A DNA stretch of 64,000 bases from Budorcas taxicolor (Eukaryota > Chordata > Mammalia > Artiodactyla > Bovidae), in assembly GCF_023091745.1 (NCBI RefSeq), contig NC_068930.1, forward strand, positions 4,734,262 to 4,798,261. The letters run 5' to 3'. Each line of letters opens with the position of its first letter. Position 1 is the stretch's first letter. Position numbers and translations under genes: made by a program. The notes under the pieces were generated by a model. It was given only the letters and a program-made list of their open reading frames with translations. It made no database searches and had not been told where the DNA came from. Below are positions 44,286-56,869 of this stretch, in pieces.

Positions 44286-44428
44286 GAGACACTGGCTCAA
44301 TTCCTGGGTCAGGAAGATCCACTGAAGAAGGGAAAGGCTACCCACTCCAGTATTCTGGCCTGGAGAATTCCATGGACTGCATGGGGTTCAAAAGAGTTGG
44401 ACATGACTGACAGACTTTCACTTCACTT
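44286..44428 (+). mobile_element. Bov-tA SINE fragment
   Basis: Starts within the head (CTCAATTCCTGGGTCAGG) and continues through the BovA body to a TTTCACTTCACTT tail. Confidence 0.9.
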
Positions 44429-44647
44429 ACTACATGAAGTAAGTCACAATTAGAAAATTATGGTAAAGACCCCAGGGTTTTAAAATAAAGCTAGGTCCTC
44501 TTTGGCAAACATTTCCCTTTCAGGAAGAGTTCTTCTCTTGTAATTGAGCTTAGATAGATATGACATCAAATGTCCATCCATTTTGAGTAGCCTTCCTCTA
44601 CTAGGTGTTATCTGGACCACTGAACAATAAAGTTCCACCAAGTGGAT

Positions 44648-44845
44648 GGTGGCTCAGATGGTAAAAGGGTCTGCCTGCAATGGAGGAGACCTGTGTTTGA
44701 TCCCTGGGTCGGGAAGATCCCCTGGAGAAGGAAATGGCAATCTACTCCAGTATTCTTGCCTGGAAAATCCCATGAGCAGAGGAGCCTGAGGGGCTACAGT
44801 CCAAGGGGTCACAAAGAGTCAGACACGATTGAGCAACTTCATTAC
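44648..44845 (+). mobile_element. Bov-tA SINE
   Basis: GGTGGCTCAGATGGTAAAAGG head, GGGAAGATCCCCTGGAG linker and full BovA body. Confidence 0.93.
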
Positions 44846-45034
44846 TATTATGTGGGTGGTCTACAGGACAAACAGTTCAAGTAGGCCATGAAAGTTTGTT
44901 AAGTTGCTTAATTAGCTGCCTCACACTCCCAGGAGGCCAATTCTTGACGCACTGCCATCTCTTATTCAAATTTCACCTGTGGGCTTATGGAGATTTTATC
45001 ATTACCAGTTGATCTGAGCCTCATACACAGCTGG

Positions 45035-45262
45035 GGCTTCCCAGGTGTCTCAGAGTTAAAGAATTCAACTGCAATGCATGAGATGCAGATTTGATTCCTG
45101 GGTCCGAAAGATTTCCTGGAGAAGGAAATGGCAACCCACTTCCCTGGTAATGGATAAAATCTCCACTCCAGGATTCTTGCCCAGGAAATCACCTGGGCAG
45201 AAAGACCCTGGCTCATGAGGTCGCAAAAGAGTTAGGCACAACTTAGCAGCTAAACAACAAAT
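45035..45262 (+). mobile_element. Bov-tA SINE
   Basis: A head (GGCTTCCCAGGTGTCTCAG) and body with a roughly 30-base insertion near 45140. ATACACAGCTGG (45023-45034) and ATACACAGTTGG (45263-45274) form a 12-bp TSD with one change. Confidence 0.92.
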
Positions 45263-45274
45263 ATACACAGTTGG

Positions 45275-46082
45275 TCTGCATGAGATACTCTCACCACCTA
45301 GAAATGATGATCATTACAGTGTTTTATCTCTACTTCAGCGAGGCTTTAAAGACTAGTGGGGAATAAATCTTTCAGGGGAAAAGAAACTTGAGTGGTTCAT
45401 TGAGTTGTTCCTCTACTTAGATTGTTGATCACAGTGGCTAAGGGACAGCTAGATGACTGGGGACTTATAAGGAACAACATGGATACATCAGTAACAAGAT
45501 GGTTTGGTATGAGGGTAGAACTCTCACAATGTGCCTACATTGCAAGCATATCAGTGTCCCAGGTCAATGCCACCAGAGACTTCTGATACAGTATGTCAGT
45601 CAGTGTCCAATCAAGGGAAAATCTGTTCAATAATTGGAACACAGAACAATTAACTAGAGGACTGATGTAATGAGAGATTGGCTAATTGGAGGTAAAAAGA
45701 AGACTATAAATTACAAGGATAGTGGGTAAAGAGAAGATCTCCTTAACCTGGGCTGAGGAAGGGTCTGGGGGCTGAGATTCAGACTTTGTCAGAGATGGCA
45801 TGGCCATGGTTCCCGGGAGAGCACAGAAGCTGCTATGGTGCTGTGACGATGGAAACTTCTGCTCTTCAGGAAAGGTGTCTCACCAGAGGCACAGCCTAAT
45901 GGAGAGCGATGCTGATGTTAGTTGCTAGGCTTCCAACCACAAAGGACTGGACAGACTGGAGAGTGCAGAAGCTGCCTGCAGGGCAGGAGCTGGCCAAGTC
46001 AGCACACGGGGCCCCTGTCCTCCCAAAACATCTCTTCAGTACCCTCTCCTTTACTGACAAAGTTTAACATGCACCAGAAGGC
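45275..46082. other. unassigned DNA ending in poly(A)
   Basis: The right half (from about 45590) looks like part of an old repeat, but I could not assign it. It ends at a 28-base A run that could be a retroposon tail. Confidence 0.35.
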
Positions 46083-46110
46083 AAAAAAAAAAAAAAAAAA
46101 AAAAAAAAAA
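46083..46110 (+). repeat. poly(A), 28 bases
   Basis: An uninterrupted A run. It could be the tail of a plus-strand insertion lying to its left, but I found no matching TSD. Confidence 0.9.
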
Positions 46111-46797
46111 CTTTCTTAATTTAAAAAATATAAAAGGAAGAGAAAGAAAGAAAATCTAAAGGGTCCAGATCCATTGTCATAGAGCATGCAAAAAAGAGTA
46201 AATCTGGAGCTGAGAGGTAGTAACCCGATAACGAGCATAGGAGAATCTGTCAACAACGGGGGAGCACAGCAACCCGTTCTGCAGAAGTCAGTCTTCCTTT
46301 TTCCTCAGCCGCCCCAGTGCTTCCTCAGTGGACTCATGGACAATCAGCCAGCATGACAAGGGTGATGGGTATGGACCCAACAACATGAAATTATCCTCAC
46401 CAGAGCTCTCTGCTGTAATTAGTAACGAGTGCCTAAACTGTCAACAGCAAAGAACAACTGAACAACTTTGAGCCCTGCAAAAAGGCAAAAGTTACCCCAT
46501 GGCAATACAATATATTTGTCCTTTTCCATCATGGAGAGGAAAATGAATACTGGATTAGACACCTACTCTTGAAAGGAAATCAGAAATGCTTTATCCAAGG
46601 TTCAGTTTGAAAAATCACAGAAAAATATCTCTGATTATCCTAATTCAGGTCACAAATCCATATCCTAGTTTAACTCTTGGAGACTATAAAATACCACGAT
46701 TGGCTTTCATCATGTCTTGTGTCTGAGATGAACAGAATAGGATCTTTATGAAAAGGAAAGCTGTCATTCAAACCACATGGATAGAATCACGGAAGAT
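46111..46797. other. unassigned DNA
   Basis: No feature recognised. Confidence 0.4.
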
Positions 46798-46887
46798 GTG
46801 TCTGTTTGCTCTGGCTGCCATAACAAAGTACAGCAGAATGGCTGGCTTAAACAATAGAAATTTATTGTCTCATAGTTTTGGAGACAT

Positions 46888-47447
46888 GCCATGAAATTAA
46901 AAGACGCTTATTCCTTGGAAGGAAAGTTATGACCAACCTAGACAGCATATTAAAAAGCAGAGACATTACTTTGCCAACAAAAGTACGTCTAGTCAGGGCT
47001 ATGGTTTTTCCAGTGGTCATGTATGGATGTGAGAGTTGGACTATAAAGAAAGCTGATGAAGATTTGATGCTTTTGAACTGTGGTGTTGGAGAAGACTCTT
47101 GAGAATCCCTTGGATTGCAAGGAGATCCAACCAGTCCATCCTAAAGGAGATCAGTCTTGGTTGGTTGTTCATTGGAGGGACTGATGTTGAAGCTGAAACT
47201 CCAATACTTTGGCCACCTGATGTGAAGAGCTGACTCTTTGGAAAAGACCCTGATGCTGGGAAAGACTGAAGGCAGGAGGAAAAGGGGACAACAGAGGATG
47301 ATATGGCTGGATGATATCACCAACTCAATGGACATGGGTTTGTGTGGACTCCAAGAGTTGGTGATGGACAGGGAGGCCTGGCGTGCTGTGATTCACGGGG
47401 TTGCAAAGCGTCGGACACGACTGAGCAACTGAACTGAACTGAACTGA
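46888..47447 (+). mobile_element. BovB LINE 3' end
   Basis: Sense BovB from CATGAAATTAAAAGACGCTTA to the tandem CTGAACTGAACTGAACTGAAG tail. Its frame (CHEIKRRLFLGRKVMTNLDS) continues to ESWTIKKA and is then broken by deletions. Confidence 0.95.
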
Positions 47448-47633
47448 AGACCTGTTTCTGTGCTTTGCAGATAGTCATTCTCTTACTGTGTTCTCACAAG
47501 GTCTTTCCTCCATGCATGTGCATTCTTAGCGTCTCTCTGTCTGAATTTCCTCTTCTTATGATAACAGCAGTCAAAATGGAATAGCGCCTCATTTTAACTT
47601 AAACACCTCTTTGAAAAGGCTCTATACTTTGCA

Positions 47634-47852
47634 TGTGTGCTCAGTTGTATATGAAGGCATGTACAACTGACTCTTTGCAACCATTTGAATTGTAGCTTGT
47701 TCGGCTCCTCTGTCCATGGGATTTTCCAGGCAAGAATATTGGAGTGGATTGCCATTTCCTCCTCCAAGGGATCTTCCTGACCCAGAGTTTGAATCTGTGT
47801 CTCCTGCATTACAGGTGGATTCTTTGCCTCTGAGGCAGCAGGGAAGCCCTAA
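47634..47852 (-). mobile_element. Bov-tA SINE
   Basis: Reverse BovA body with a small internal duplication near 47655 (GTATATGAAGGCATGTAC), and a tRNA-like head ending GAGGCAGCAGGGAAGCCC. Confidence 0.9.
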
Positions 47853-47968
47853 TTAAAAGGCCCTATTACTTAAGAAAATTTACATTTTGAGGTTCTAGGT
47901 GTTAGGGCTTCAACATATGAATGGTGGGTGTGGAGGGGGATGCAATTCAGCCCTTCAGCCCATAACAG

Positions 47969-48227
47969 AAAAGGAATGATTTCCCAAAGAGGGAAGATTG
48001 TTATAAATTATTTGTAACCACTTGAACAATTATCTTGAACGAAGGTGGTAAGGGCACAACTTAGAAGCAAGGACAAGCAGAAGCTGAAATTCAAATGCCA
48101 CTGGAGTCTGTCTCTTACCTACTTCTTTTGGTAGGCTGACTCCAAAATTTTCTACTATTACTTACTTCATGTAGGTGTTACACTTAAAAGGTAGGCAACT
48201 TTACTTTTATTTTTATCTCTCTCCTTG
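47969..48227. other. unassigned DNA
   Basis: No feature recognised. Confidence 0.4.
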
Positions 48228-48467
48228 CATTTTTATTTATTTATTTATTTTAATTTACTTTATTTTAATTGGAGGCCAATTACTTTACAATATTGTAGTG
48301 GTTTTTGCCATATGTTGACATGAATCAGCCATGGGTGTACATGTATCCCCCATCCTGAACCCCCTTCCCACCTCTCTCCCCATCCCATCCCTCTGAGTCA
48401 TCCCAGTGCACTGACTCTGAGTGCCCTGTTTCACACATCGAACTTGGTTTGGTGATCTATTTCATAT

Positions 48468-48585
48468 ATGATATATATGTATTTCATATATATATCATAT
48501 ATGATAAATATCTATTTCATATATATAATATATGATAAATATCTATTTCATATATATATCATATATCATATATGATAATATACAT
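48468..48585. repeat. TTTCATATATATA tandem AT-rich repeat
   Basis: CTATTTCATATATA-type units repeat about five times within the L1 3' UTR. The other L1 copy has only one unit at this place. Confidence 0.8.
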
Positions 48586-48839
48586 GTTTCCATGATATTG
48601 TCTAAAATCATCCCACCCTTTTCTTCTCCCACAGAGTCCAAAAGTCTGTTCTTTACATCTGTGTCTCCTTTGCTGTCTCTCATATAGGGTCATCATTAAG
48701 ATCTTTCTAAATTCCATATATATGTGTTAATATACTGTATTGGTGTTTTTCTTTGACTTACTTCACTCTGTATAATAAGTTCCAGTTTCATGCACCTCAT
48801 TAGAACTGATTCAAATGTGTTCTTTTTAATAGCTGAGTC

Positions 48840-49392
48840 ATGGAATTAAAAGACGCTTACTTCTTGAAAGGAAAGTTATGACCAACCTAGATAGCATATT
48901 GAAAAGCAGAGACATTACTTTGCCAACAAAGATCCGTCTAATCAAGGCTATGGTTTTTCCAGTGGTCAGGTATGGATGTGAGAGTTGGACTGTGAAGAAA
49001 GCTGAGCACTGAAGAATTGATGTTTTTGAACTGTGGTGTTGGAGAAGACTCTTGAGAGTCCCTTGGACTGCAAGGAGATCCAACCAGTCCATTCTGAAGG
49101 GGATCAGCCCTGGGATTTCTTTGGAAGGAATGATGCTAAAGCTGAAACTCCAGTACTTTGGCCACCTCATGCAAGGAGTTGACTCATTGGAAAAGACCCT
49201 GATGCTGGGAGGGATTGAAGACAGGAGGAGAAGGGGACGACAGAGGATGAGATGGCTGGATGGCATCACTGACTCGATGGACGTGAGTCTGAGTGAACTC
49301 CGGGAGTTGGTGATGGACAGGGAGGCCTGGCGTACTGCAGTTCATGGGGTCACAAAGAGTCGGACATGACAGAGAGACTGAACTGATTGACT
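48840..49392 (+). mobile_element. BovB LINE 3' end
   Basis: Sense BovB from CATGGAATTAAAAGACGC to GAGAGACTGAACTGATTG, placed inside the L1 3' UTR/ORF2 junction region. A TGA in AGCACTGAAGAATTGATG breaks the frame. Confidence 0.94.
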
Positions 49393-49639
49393 ACCTGAAT
49401 CTTCCACTGTGTATATGTACCACAGCTTTCTTATCCATTCGCCTGCTGATGGACATCTAGGTTGCTTCCATGTCCTGGCTATTGTAAACAGTGCTGAGAT
49501 GAACACAGGGGTACACGTGTCTCTTTCAATTCTGATTTCCTCGGTGTGTATGCCCAGCAGTGGGATTGCTGGGTCATATGGTAGTTCTATTTCCAGGTTT
49601 TAAGGAATCTCCGCACTGTTCTCCATAGTGGCTATACTA

Positions 49640-50173
49640 ATTTGCACTCCCACCAACAGTGTAAAAGAGTTCCCTTTTCTCCACATCCTCTCCAGCATTT
49701 ATTATTTGTAGACTTTTTGATAGCAGCCATTCTGACTTGGCTAAGATGGTACCTCATTGTGGTTTTGATTTGCATAAGTCTGATAATGAGTGATGTTGAA
49801 CATCTTTTCATGTGTTTGTTAGCCATATGTATGTCTTCTTGAGAGAAATGTCTGTTTAGTTCTTTGGCCCATTTTTTGATTGGTTCATTTATTTTTCTGG
49901 CATTGAGCTCCATGGAGAAGGCAATGGCACCTAACTCCAGTACTCTTGCCTGGAAAATCCCATGGATGGAGGAGCCTGGAAGGCTGCAGTCCATGGGGTC
50001 GCTGAGGGTTGGACACGACTGAGTGACTTCACTTTCACTTTTCACTTTCATGCATTGGAGAAGGAAATGGCAACTCACTCCAGTGTTCTGACAGGGAGAA
50101 TCCCAGGGACGGGGGAGCATGGTGGGCTGCCGTCTATGCAGTTGCACAGAGTCGGACACGACTGAATCAATTT

Positions 50174-50205
<32 letters not shown>

Positions 50206-51918
50206 CATTGAGCTCCATGAGCTTCTTGTATGTTTTTGAGATTAATTCTTTGTCCGTTGCTTTGTTTGCTAGTATTTTCTCCCATTCTGAAAACTGTCTT
50301 TTCACCTTGTTTATCATTTCCTTCATTGTGCAAAAGGTTTTAAGTTTAATTAGGTCCCATTTGTTTATTTTTGCTTTTATTTCCATTACTCTGGAAGGTG
50401 GGTCATAGAGGATCTTCTGTGATTTATGTCAGAGAGTGTTTTGCCTATGTTTTCCTCTAGTTTTATAGTTTCTGGTCTTACGTTTAGATCTTTAATCCAT
50501 TTTGAGTTTATTTTTGTATATAGTCCTAGAAAATGTTTTTCTTTCATTCTTTTACACATGGTTGACCAGTTTTCCCAGCACCACTTGTTGAAGAGATTTT
50601 CTTTTCTCAATTGTATCCTTTGTCAAAGATAAGGTGTCCATAGGTGTGTGGATTTATCTCTGGGCTTTCTACTTTGTTCCATTGATCTATATTTCTGTCT
50701 TTGTGCCAGTACCATACTATCTTGATGACTGTAGCTTTGTAGCATAGTCTGAAGTCAGGCATGTTGATTCCTCCAGCTCCATTCTTCTTTCTCAAGCTTG
50801 CTTTGGCTATTTGAGGTGTTTTGTATTTCCATACAAATCGTGAAATTATTTGTTCTAGTTCTCTGAAAAATATCTTTGGTAGCTTGATAGGGATTGCATT
50901 GAATCTATGGTTTGCTTTGGGTAGTATACTCATTTTCACTATATAGATTCTTCCGATTCATGAACATGGTATATTTCTCTATTTATTTTGTCAACTTTGA
51001 TTTTTTTTCATCAGTGTTTTATAGTTTTCTATATATAGGTCTTTTGTTTCTTTAGGTAGATTTATTCCTAAATATTTTATTCTTTTTGTCTCAATGGTGA
51101 ATGGGATTGTTTCCTTAATTTCTCTTTCTGTTTTCTCATTGTTAGTGTATAGGAATGCAAGGGATTTCTGTGTGTTGATTTTATATCCTGTAATTTCACT
51201 ATATTCATTGATTAGCTCTAGTAATTTTCTGGTGGGGTCTTTAGGATTTTCGGTGTAGAGGATCATGTCATCTGCAAACAATGAGAGTATTACTTCTTTT
51301 CAAATCTGGATTCCTTTTATTTCTTTTTCTGTTCTGATTGCTGTGGCTAAAACTTCCAAAACTACACTGAATAGTAGTTGTGAGAGTGGGCACCCTCGTC
51401 TTGTTCCTGATTTTAGGGGAAATGCTTTCAGTTTTTCATCATTGAGGATAATGTTTGCTGTGGTTTATCATATATGGCTTTTATTATGTTGAGGTATGTT
51501 CCTTCTATTCCTGATTTCTGGAGGTTTTTTTTTTTTATCATAAATGGATGTTGAATTTTGTCAAAGCCTTTCTCTTCATCTATTGAGATAATCACATGGT
51601 TTTTATCTTTCAATTTGTTGATGTGATGCATCACATTGTTTGATTTGTGAATATTGAAGAATTCTTGCATCCCTGTGATAAAGCCCACTTGCTCATGATG
51701 TATGATCTCTTTAATATGTTTTTGGATTCTGTTTGCTAGAATTTTGTTGAGGATTTTTGCATCTATGTTCATCAGTGATATTGGCCTGTAGCTTTCTTTT
51801 TTTGAGGCATCTTTCTCTGGTTTTGGTATTAGGGTGATGGTGGCCTCATAGAATGAGTTTGGAAGTTTACCTTTCTCTGCAATTTTCTGGAAGAGTCTGA
51901 GCAGGATAGATGTTAGAT
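49640..51918 (-). pseudogene. L1 ORF2 fragment, broken
   Basis: Frames at 51428-51772, 50991-51281, 50607-50939 and 50386-50610 cover the reverse transcriptase to the C-terminal domain. 51428-51772 has QVGFITGMQEFFNIHKS, and 50991-51281 begins MFADDMILYTENPKDP with the FADD catalytic box intact. Stops, frameshifts and the BovA2 insertion separate them, and the endonuclease is missing because of the 5' truncation. Confidence 0.9.
49915..50204 (+). mobile_element. BovA2 SINE (dimeric)
   Basis: Dimeric BovA with an (AGC)8-like tail. GCATTGAGCTCCATG at 49900-49914 and 50205-50219 is a perfect 15-bp TSD inside L1. Confidence 0.96.
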
Positions 51919-52570
51919 GTAGAGTTGTTTCTTTCCTTGTCTCTGGGTGAAATTTATGGAAGATTCAATGACTTCTTTGGGTTCTTCTTAGATAAGAAGA
52001 TATTCCTTGATCACTTTAGTTCCTCCAAAGCCTCAGTTTAAAGCTTAAAATGTCTGATTCAAGGTAGTAATCAGAAATGCCAAACTTTATCATTGTGGCA
52101 TAATCTCCTCTTCTTCCTCCAGCTTAGGTTTATTGTAGTGTAACCAACTGTATTGGAAAAGGGGGTGTGGTTTCCATCTTCTGTCTTCATCACCTTGAAT
52201 TTCTACTGATCCTCCTTCTACTGTTCCTCATTCCCTCTTGTAAATATCAGTTTTCACTTCACTCAAAAAAGATGAGCAGGGAATTCTTACTTGACCAGTT
52301 ATGAGATGACATGAGTGCTTCCTGAGAGATGTTGATTTTTTAAAAGAGATATCTCAGGGGTGTTTTACTGGATTGCCTTGAGACAACATCCACATCACTG
52401 AGTGTCTTGCCCCTGTTGTTCCCTTGATACAGGCAAATACATATTTTGTGCTTGATTTTATTTTAGGTTCTGAGATTTTGCTCTGCTTTTGAGTTCCTAC
52501 ATATTGGTGGCTCTCTTGGGCAGGATCTAAGGTAGCGCCATCCCTGTTCTTTCTCAGGTGTGACTTGTCT
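51919..52570. other. unassigned DNA
   Basis: Begins at the L1 truncation point. No repeat or gene recognised. Confidence 0.4.
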
Positions 52571-52573
52571 CTC

Positions 52574-52838
52574 AGTTCAGTTCAGTTCAGTCACTCAGTC
52601 CTGTCCGACTCTTTGCAATCCCATGAATTGCAGCATGCCAGGCCTCCCTGTCCATCATCAACTCCCGGAGTTCACTCAGACTCACATCCATTGAGTCAGT
52701 GATGCCATCCAGCCACCTCATCCTCTGTCGTCCCCTTCTCCTCCTGCCCCCAATATCTCCCAGTATCAGAGTCTTCCCATGAGTCAACTCTTTGCATGAG
52801 CTGGCCAAAGTACTGGAGTTTCAGCTTCAGCATCATCT
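52574..52838 (-). mobile_element. BovB LINE 3' end
   Basis: Reverse BovB tail (CAGTTCAGTTCAGTTCAGTC) through the GGRRRRGRQRMRWLDG coding region to about 52838. A short 5'-truncated copy. Confidence 0.94.
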
Positions 52839-52902
52839 GGTAAATGTTTATCCATTCTCTTCCCTGAGAAATATAGGTCGAAGGTCATCCAATCCAGTCA
52901 CA

Positions 52903-52924
52903 CTTTTTTTTTTTTTTTTTTTTT
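52903..52924. repeat. poly(T), 22 bases
   Basis: An uninterrupted T run; possibly the antisense tail of an unrecognised insertion. Confidence 0.85.
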
Positions 52925-52982
52925 GCCACACAGAGTGGCTAGCCAACTAGTTTCCCTTTAAAATTTTTTAGGTATGAACTGG

Positions 52983-53418
52983 TATATTAGCTTCTTAGGG
53001 TCACTATGAGAAAGTACCATAAGCTGAGTGGCTTAGAATAAAATAAATATTTTCTCACAGTTCTGAAGGTTAAAAGTCTAAAATCAAGATGGTGACTGAG
53101 CTACTCTTTCTGAAGCCTCTTAAAGAAGACAGCTCCTTGAGTCTTTGGACTTCTGGTGGCCCCAGGTGATCTTTGGCTGGTGACAACATAATTCGATCTC
53201 CACCTCTGTCTTCACATGACCTCTTTCTTTGTGTCTCTGTCTTCAGTTGGTTTTCTTCCTATAAGGACAATGGTCATACTGGATCAAAGGACCACTCTAC
53301 TCCAGTATCATGTCATCTTAACAATTGCATCTCAGATGATCCTATTTTCAAATAAGGTCACACATCAAGGTATTGGGCTTAGGACTTCAACATTTCTTTT
53401 AGCGGGAACATAACTCAG
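52983..53418 (-). mobile_element. MLT1 (MaLR) LTR
   Basis: AAGTACCATAAGCTGAGTGGC, TTTTCTCACAGTTCTGAAGG, CCTATAAGGACAATGGTC and GGGCTTAGGACTTCAACAT are the reverse complement of MLT1 in order, over nearly the full LTR length. Confidence 0.85.
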
Positions 53419-53893
53419 TGTATTGCAATCAGCTACCAGGTCAGAGACTCTTGTCTCTTGACTTATGGTGAAGTGGGAAGCAACAGTCTGCAGCCCACCA
53501 GAAGCTCTCTCCCTAGCTTCCCCTGATAATCTCCAACTACTTTTTTTTGTCTCCCCAAATTCTTTTCCAGTGGAGGAGTGCATTCTTGAAGGCATCAGAG
53601 AGTTGAGAAGTATCTGGGAAAAACAGAAATCTAGAGAGGTAAAATTAGCATTTGGAACTTCTTATCAGGGAGTCTTTTATACCAGAAGAAGTGACTGAAA
53701 ATAAGCATCATTTATTTTAAAGACTTGTGAGCCAGGAGACAAGTTAGAAGCTGGGGCCTATCATGGATGAAGTCGCCACATTTTGAGATGAGACCTGGAA
53801 GGTGGAACTTTACACATAAAGGCAATAATAAGTAAATCAAGACATTTCATAAAATTTTAAGCCTGAAATTTAGTCACAGTGACTAGAGTCCTT
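53419..53893. other. unassigned DNA
   Basis: No feature recognised up to the TSD of the L1. Confidence 0.4.
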
Positions 53894-54268
53894 AGGAAGG
53901 ATTTATTTATTTATTTTTAAATATAAATTTATTTATTTTAATTGGAGGTTAATTAATTTAAAATATTGTATTTGTTTTGCCACACATCAACATGAATCTG
54001 CCACAGGTATTCACGTGTTCCCCATCCTGAACTCCCCTCCCTCCTCCCTCCCTGTACCATCCCTCTGGGTCGTCCCAATGCACCAGCCCCAAGCATCCAG
54101 TATCATGCATCAAACCTAGACTGGCAATTATATATGATATTATACATGTTTCAATGCCATTCTCCCAAATCATCCCACCCTCTCCCTCTCCCTCTCCCAC
54201 AGAGTCCAAAAGACAGTTCTATACATCTGTGTCTTTTTTTTCTGTCTCTCATACAGAGTTGTCATTGG

Positions 54269-54534
54269 AGGAAGCAATGGCCCCCCACTCCAGTACTCTT
54301 GCCTGGAAAATCCCATGCATGGAGGAGCCTGCAGAAGGCTGCAGTCCATGAGGTCACTAAGAGTCAGACACTACTGAGCAACTTCACATTTACTTTTCAC
54401 TTTCATGGATTGCAGAAGGAAATGGCAACCCACTCCAGTGTTCTTGCCTGGAGAATCCCAGGGACAGAGGAGCCTCATAGGAGGCCGTCTATGGGGTCGC
54501 ACAGAGTTGGACACAACTGAAGTGACTTAGCAGC
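54269..54534 (+). mobile_element. BovA2 SINE (dimeric)
   Basis: A diverged dimeric BovA within the L1 3' UTR. Flanking CATACAGAGTTGTC and CATATAGGGTTATC look like a 14-bp TSD with several later changes. Confidence 0.9.
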
Positions 54535-56869
54535 AGCATATAGGGTTATCGTTACCATCTTTCTAAATTCCATATATATGCATTAGTATACTGTATTGGT
54601 GTTTTTCTTTCTGGCTTACTTCACTCTGTATAACAGGCTCCAGTTTCATCCACCTCGTTAGAACTGATTCAAATGTATTCTTTTTAATGGCTGAGTAATA
54701 CTCCATTGTGTATATGTACCACAGCTTTCTTATCCATTCATGTGCTGATGGACATCTAGGTTGCTTCCATGTCCTGGCTATTATAAACGGTGCTGTGATG
54801 AACATTGGGGTACATGTGTCTCTTTCAATTCTGGCTTCCTTGGTGTGTATGCCCAGCAGTGGGATTGCTGGGTCACAAGGCAGTTCTATTTCCAGTTTCC
54901 AGTTTTTTAAGGAATCTCCACACTCTTCTCCATAGTGGCTGTACTAGTTTGCATTCCCACCAACAGTGTAAGAGGGTTCCCTTTATCCATACCCTCTCCA
55001 GCATTTATTGCTTGTAGACTTTTTGATAGCAGCCATTCTGACTGGCGTGAAATGGTACCTCATTGTGGTTTTGATTTGCATTTCTCTGATAAAGAGTGAT
55101 GTTGATTTTCATGTGTTTGTTATCCATCCATATGTCTTCTTTGGAGAAATGTCTAGTTCTTTAGCCCATTTTTGATTGGGTCGTTTATTTTTCTGGAATT
55201 GAGCTGCAGGAGTGGCTTGTATATTTTTGAGATTAGTTGTTTGTAAGTTGCTGCATTTGCTATTATTATTGTTGTTGTGCAGAAGCTTTTAAGTTTAATT
55301 AGGTCCATTTGTTTATTTTTGCTTTTATTCCCAATATTCTGGGAGGTGGGTCATAGAAGATCCTGTTGTGATTTATGTTGGAGAGTGTTTTGCCTATGTT
55401 CTCTTCTAGGAGTTTTATAGTTTATGGTCTTATGTTTAGATCTTTAATCCATTTGAGTTTATTTTTGTGTATGGTGTTAGAAAGTGATCTAGTTTCATTC
55501 TTTTACAAGTGGTTGATCAGTTTTCCCAGCACCACTTGTTAAAGAGATTGTCTTTTCTCCATTGTATATTCTTGCCTCCTTTGTCAAAGATAAGGTGTCC
55601 ATAGGTGTGTGGATTTATCTCTGGGCTTTCTATTTTGTTCCATTGATCTATATTTCAGTCTTTGTGCCAGTACCATACTGTCTTGATGACTGTGGCTTTT
55701 GCAGTAGAGAAAGAAGTCAGGCAGGTTGATTCTTCCAATTCCATTCTTCTTTCTCAAGATTGCTTTGGCTATTCGAGGTTTTTTGTATTTCCATACAAAT
55801 TGTGAAGTTATTTGTTCTAGTGCTGTGAAAAATACCATTGGTAGCTTGATCGGGTTTGCATTAAATCTATAGATTGCTTTGGGTAGTATACTCATTTTCA
55901 CTATATTGATTCTTCTGATCCATGAACATGGTATATTTCTCTATTTCTTAGTGTCCTCTTTGATTTTTTTCATCAGTGTTTTATAGTTTTCTATATATAG
56001 GTCTTTAGTTTCATTAGGTAGATATATTCCTAAGTATTTTATTCTTTTTGTTGCAATGGTGAATGGAATTGTTTCCTTAATTTCTTTCTATTTTCTCATT
56101 ATTAGTGTATAGGAATGCAGGGGATTTCTGTGTGTTGATTGTATATCCTGCAACTTTACTATATTCATTGATTAGCTCTAGTAATTTTCTTGTGGAGTCT
56201 TTAGGGTTTTCTATGTAGAGGATCATGTCATCTGCAAACAGTGAGAGCTTTACTTCTTCTTTTCCAATTTGGATTCCTTTTATTTCTTTTTCTGCTCTGA
56301 TTGCTGTGGCCGAAACTTTCGAAACTATGTTGAATAGTAGTGGTGCAAGTGGGCACCTTGTCTTGTTCCTGACTTTAGGGGAAATGCTTTCAATTTTTCC
56401 CCATTGAGGATAATGTTTGCTGTGGGTTTGTCATATATAGCTTTTCTTATGTTGAGGTATGTTCCTTCTATTCCCACTTTCTGGAGAGTTTTTTATCATA
56501 AATGGATGTTGAGTTTTGTCAAAGGCCTTCTCTGCATCTATTGAGATAATCATATGGCTTTTATTTTTCAATTTGTTAATGTGGTGCATTACATTGATTG
56601 ATTTGAGGATATTGAAGAATCCTTGCATCCCTGGGATTAAGCCCACTTGGTCATGATGTATGATCTTTTTAATGTGTTGTTGGATTCTGATTCCTAGAAC
56701 TTTGTTAAGGATTTTTGCGTCTGTGTTCATCAGTGATATTGGCCTGTAGTTTTCTTTTTTTGGAACATCTTTGTCAGGTTTTGGTATTAGGGTGATGGTG
56801 GCCTCATAGAATGACTTTGGAAGTTTACCATCCTCTGCAATTTTCTGGAAGAGTTTGAGTAGGATAGGT

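Larger units (their letters stand above)
46798..47968 (-). mobile_element. MLT1 (MaLR) LTR, split by two insertions
   Basis: GCTCTGGCTGCCATAACAAAGTAC, TTAAACAATAGAAATTTATTG at the left and GTGTTAGGGCTTCAACATATG, GGGATGCAATTCAGCCC at the right are the reverse complement of an MLT1 LTR. A BovB 3' end and a Bov-tA lie inside it. The LTR dates from early placental mammals; both insertions are ruminant-specific. Confidence 0.88.
48228..51918 (-). mobile_element. ruminant L1, 5'-truncated
   Basis: The left end is T-rich (antisense poly(A), TTTATTTATTTATT), followed by the 3' UTR (TTTTAATTGGAGGCCAATTAC, ACCCCCTTCCCACC) with a TA-rich expansion at 48468-48585, then ORF2 in reverse up to about 51918, where L1 identity stops. 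A BovB (48840-49392) and a BovA2 (49915-50204) have inserted. It is colinear with the copy at 53906-61664. Confidence 0.92.

Noticed and set aside
46083..46110. Poly(A) run as the tail of a processed gene copy at 45590-46082
   Set aside because: No target-site duplication and no recognisable gene sequence to its left.
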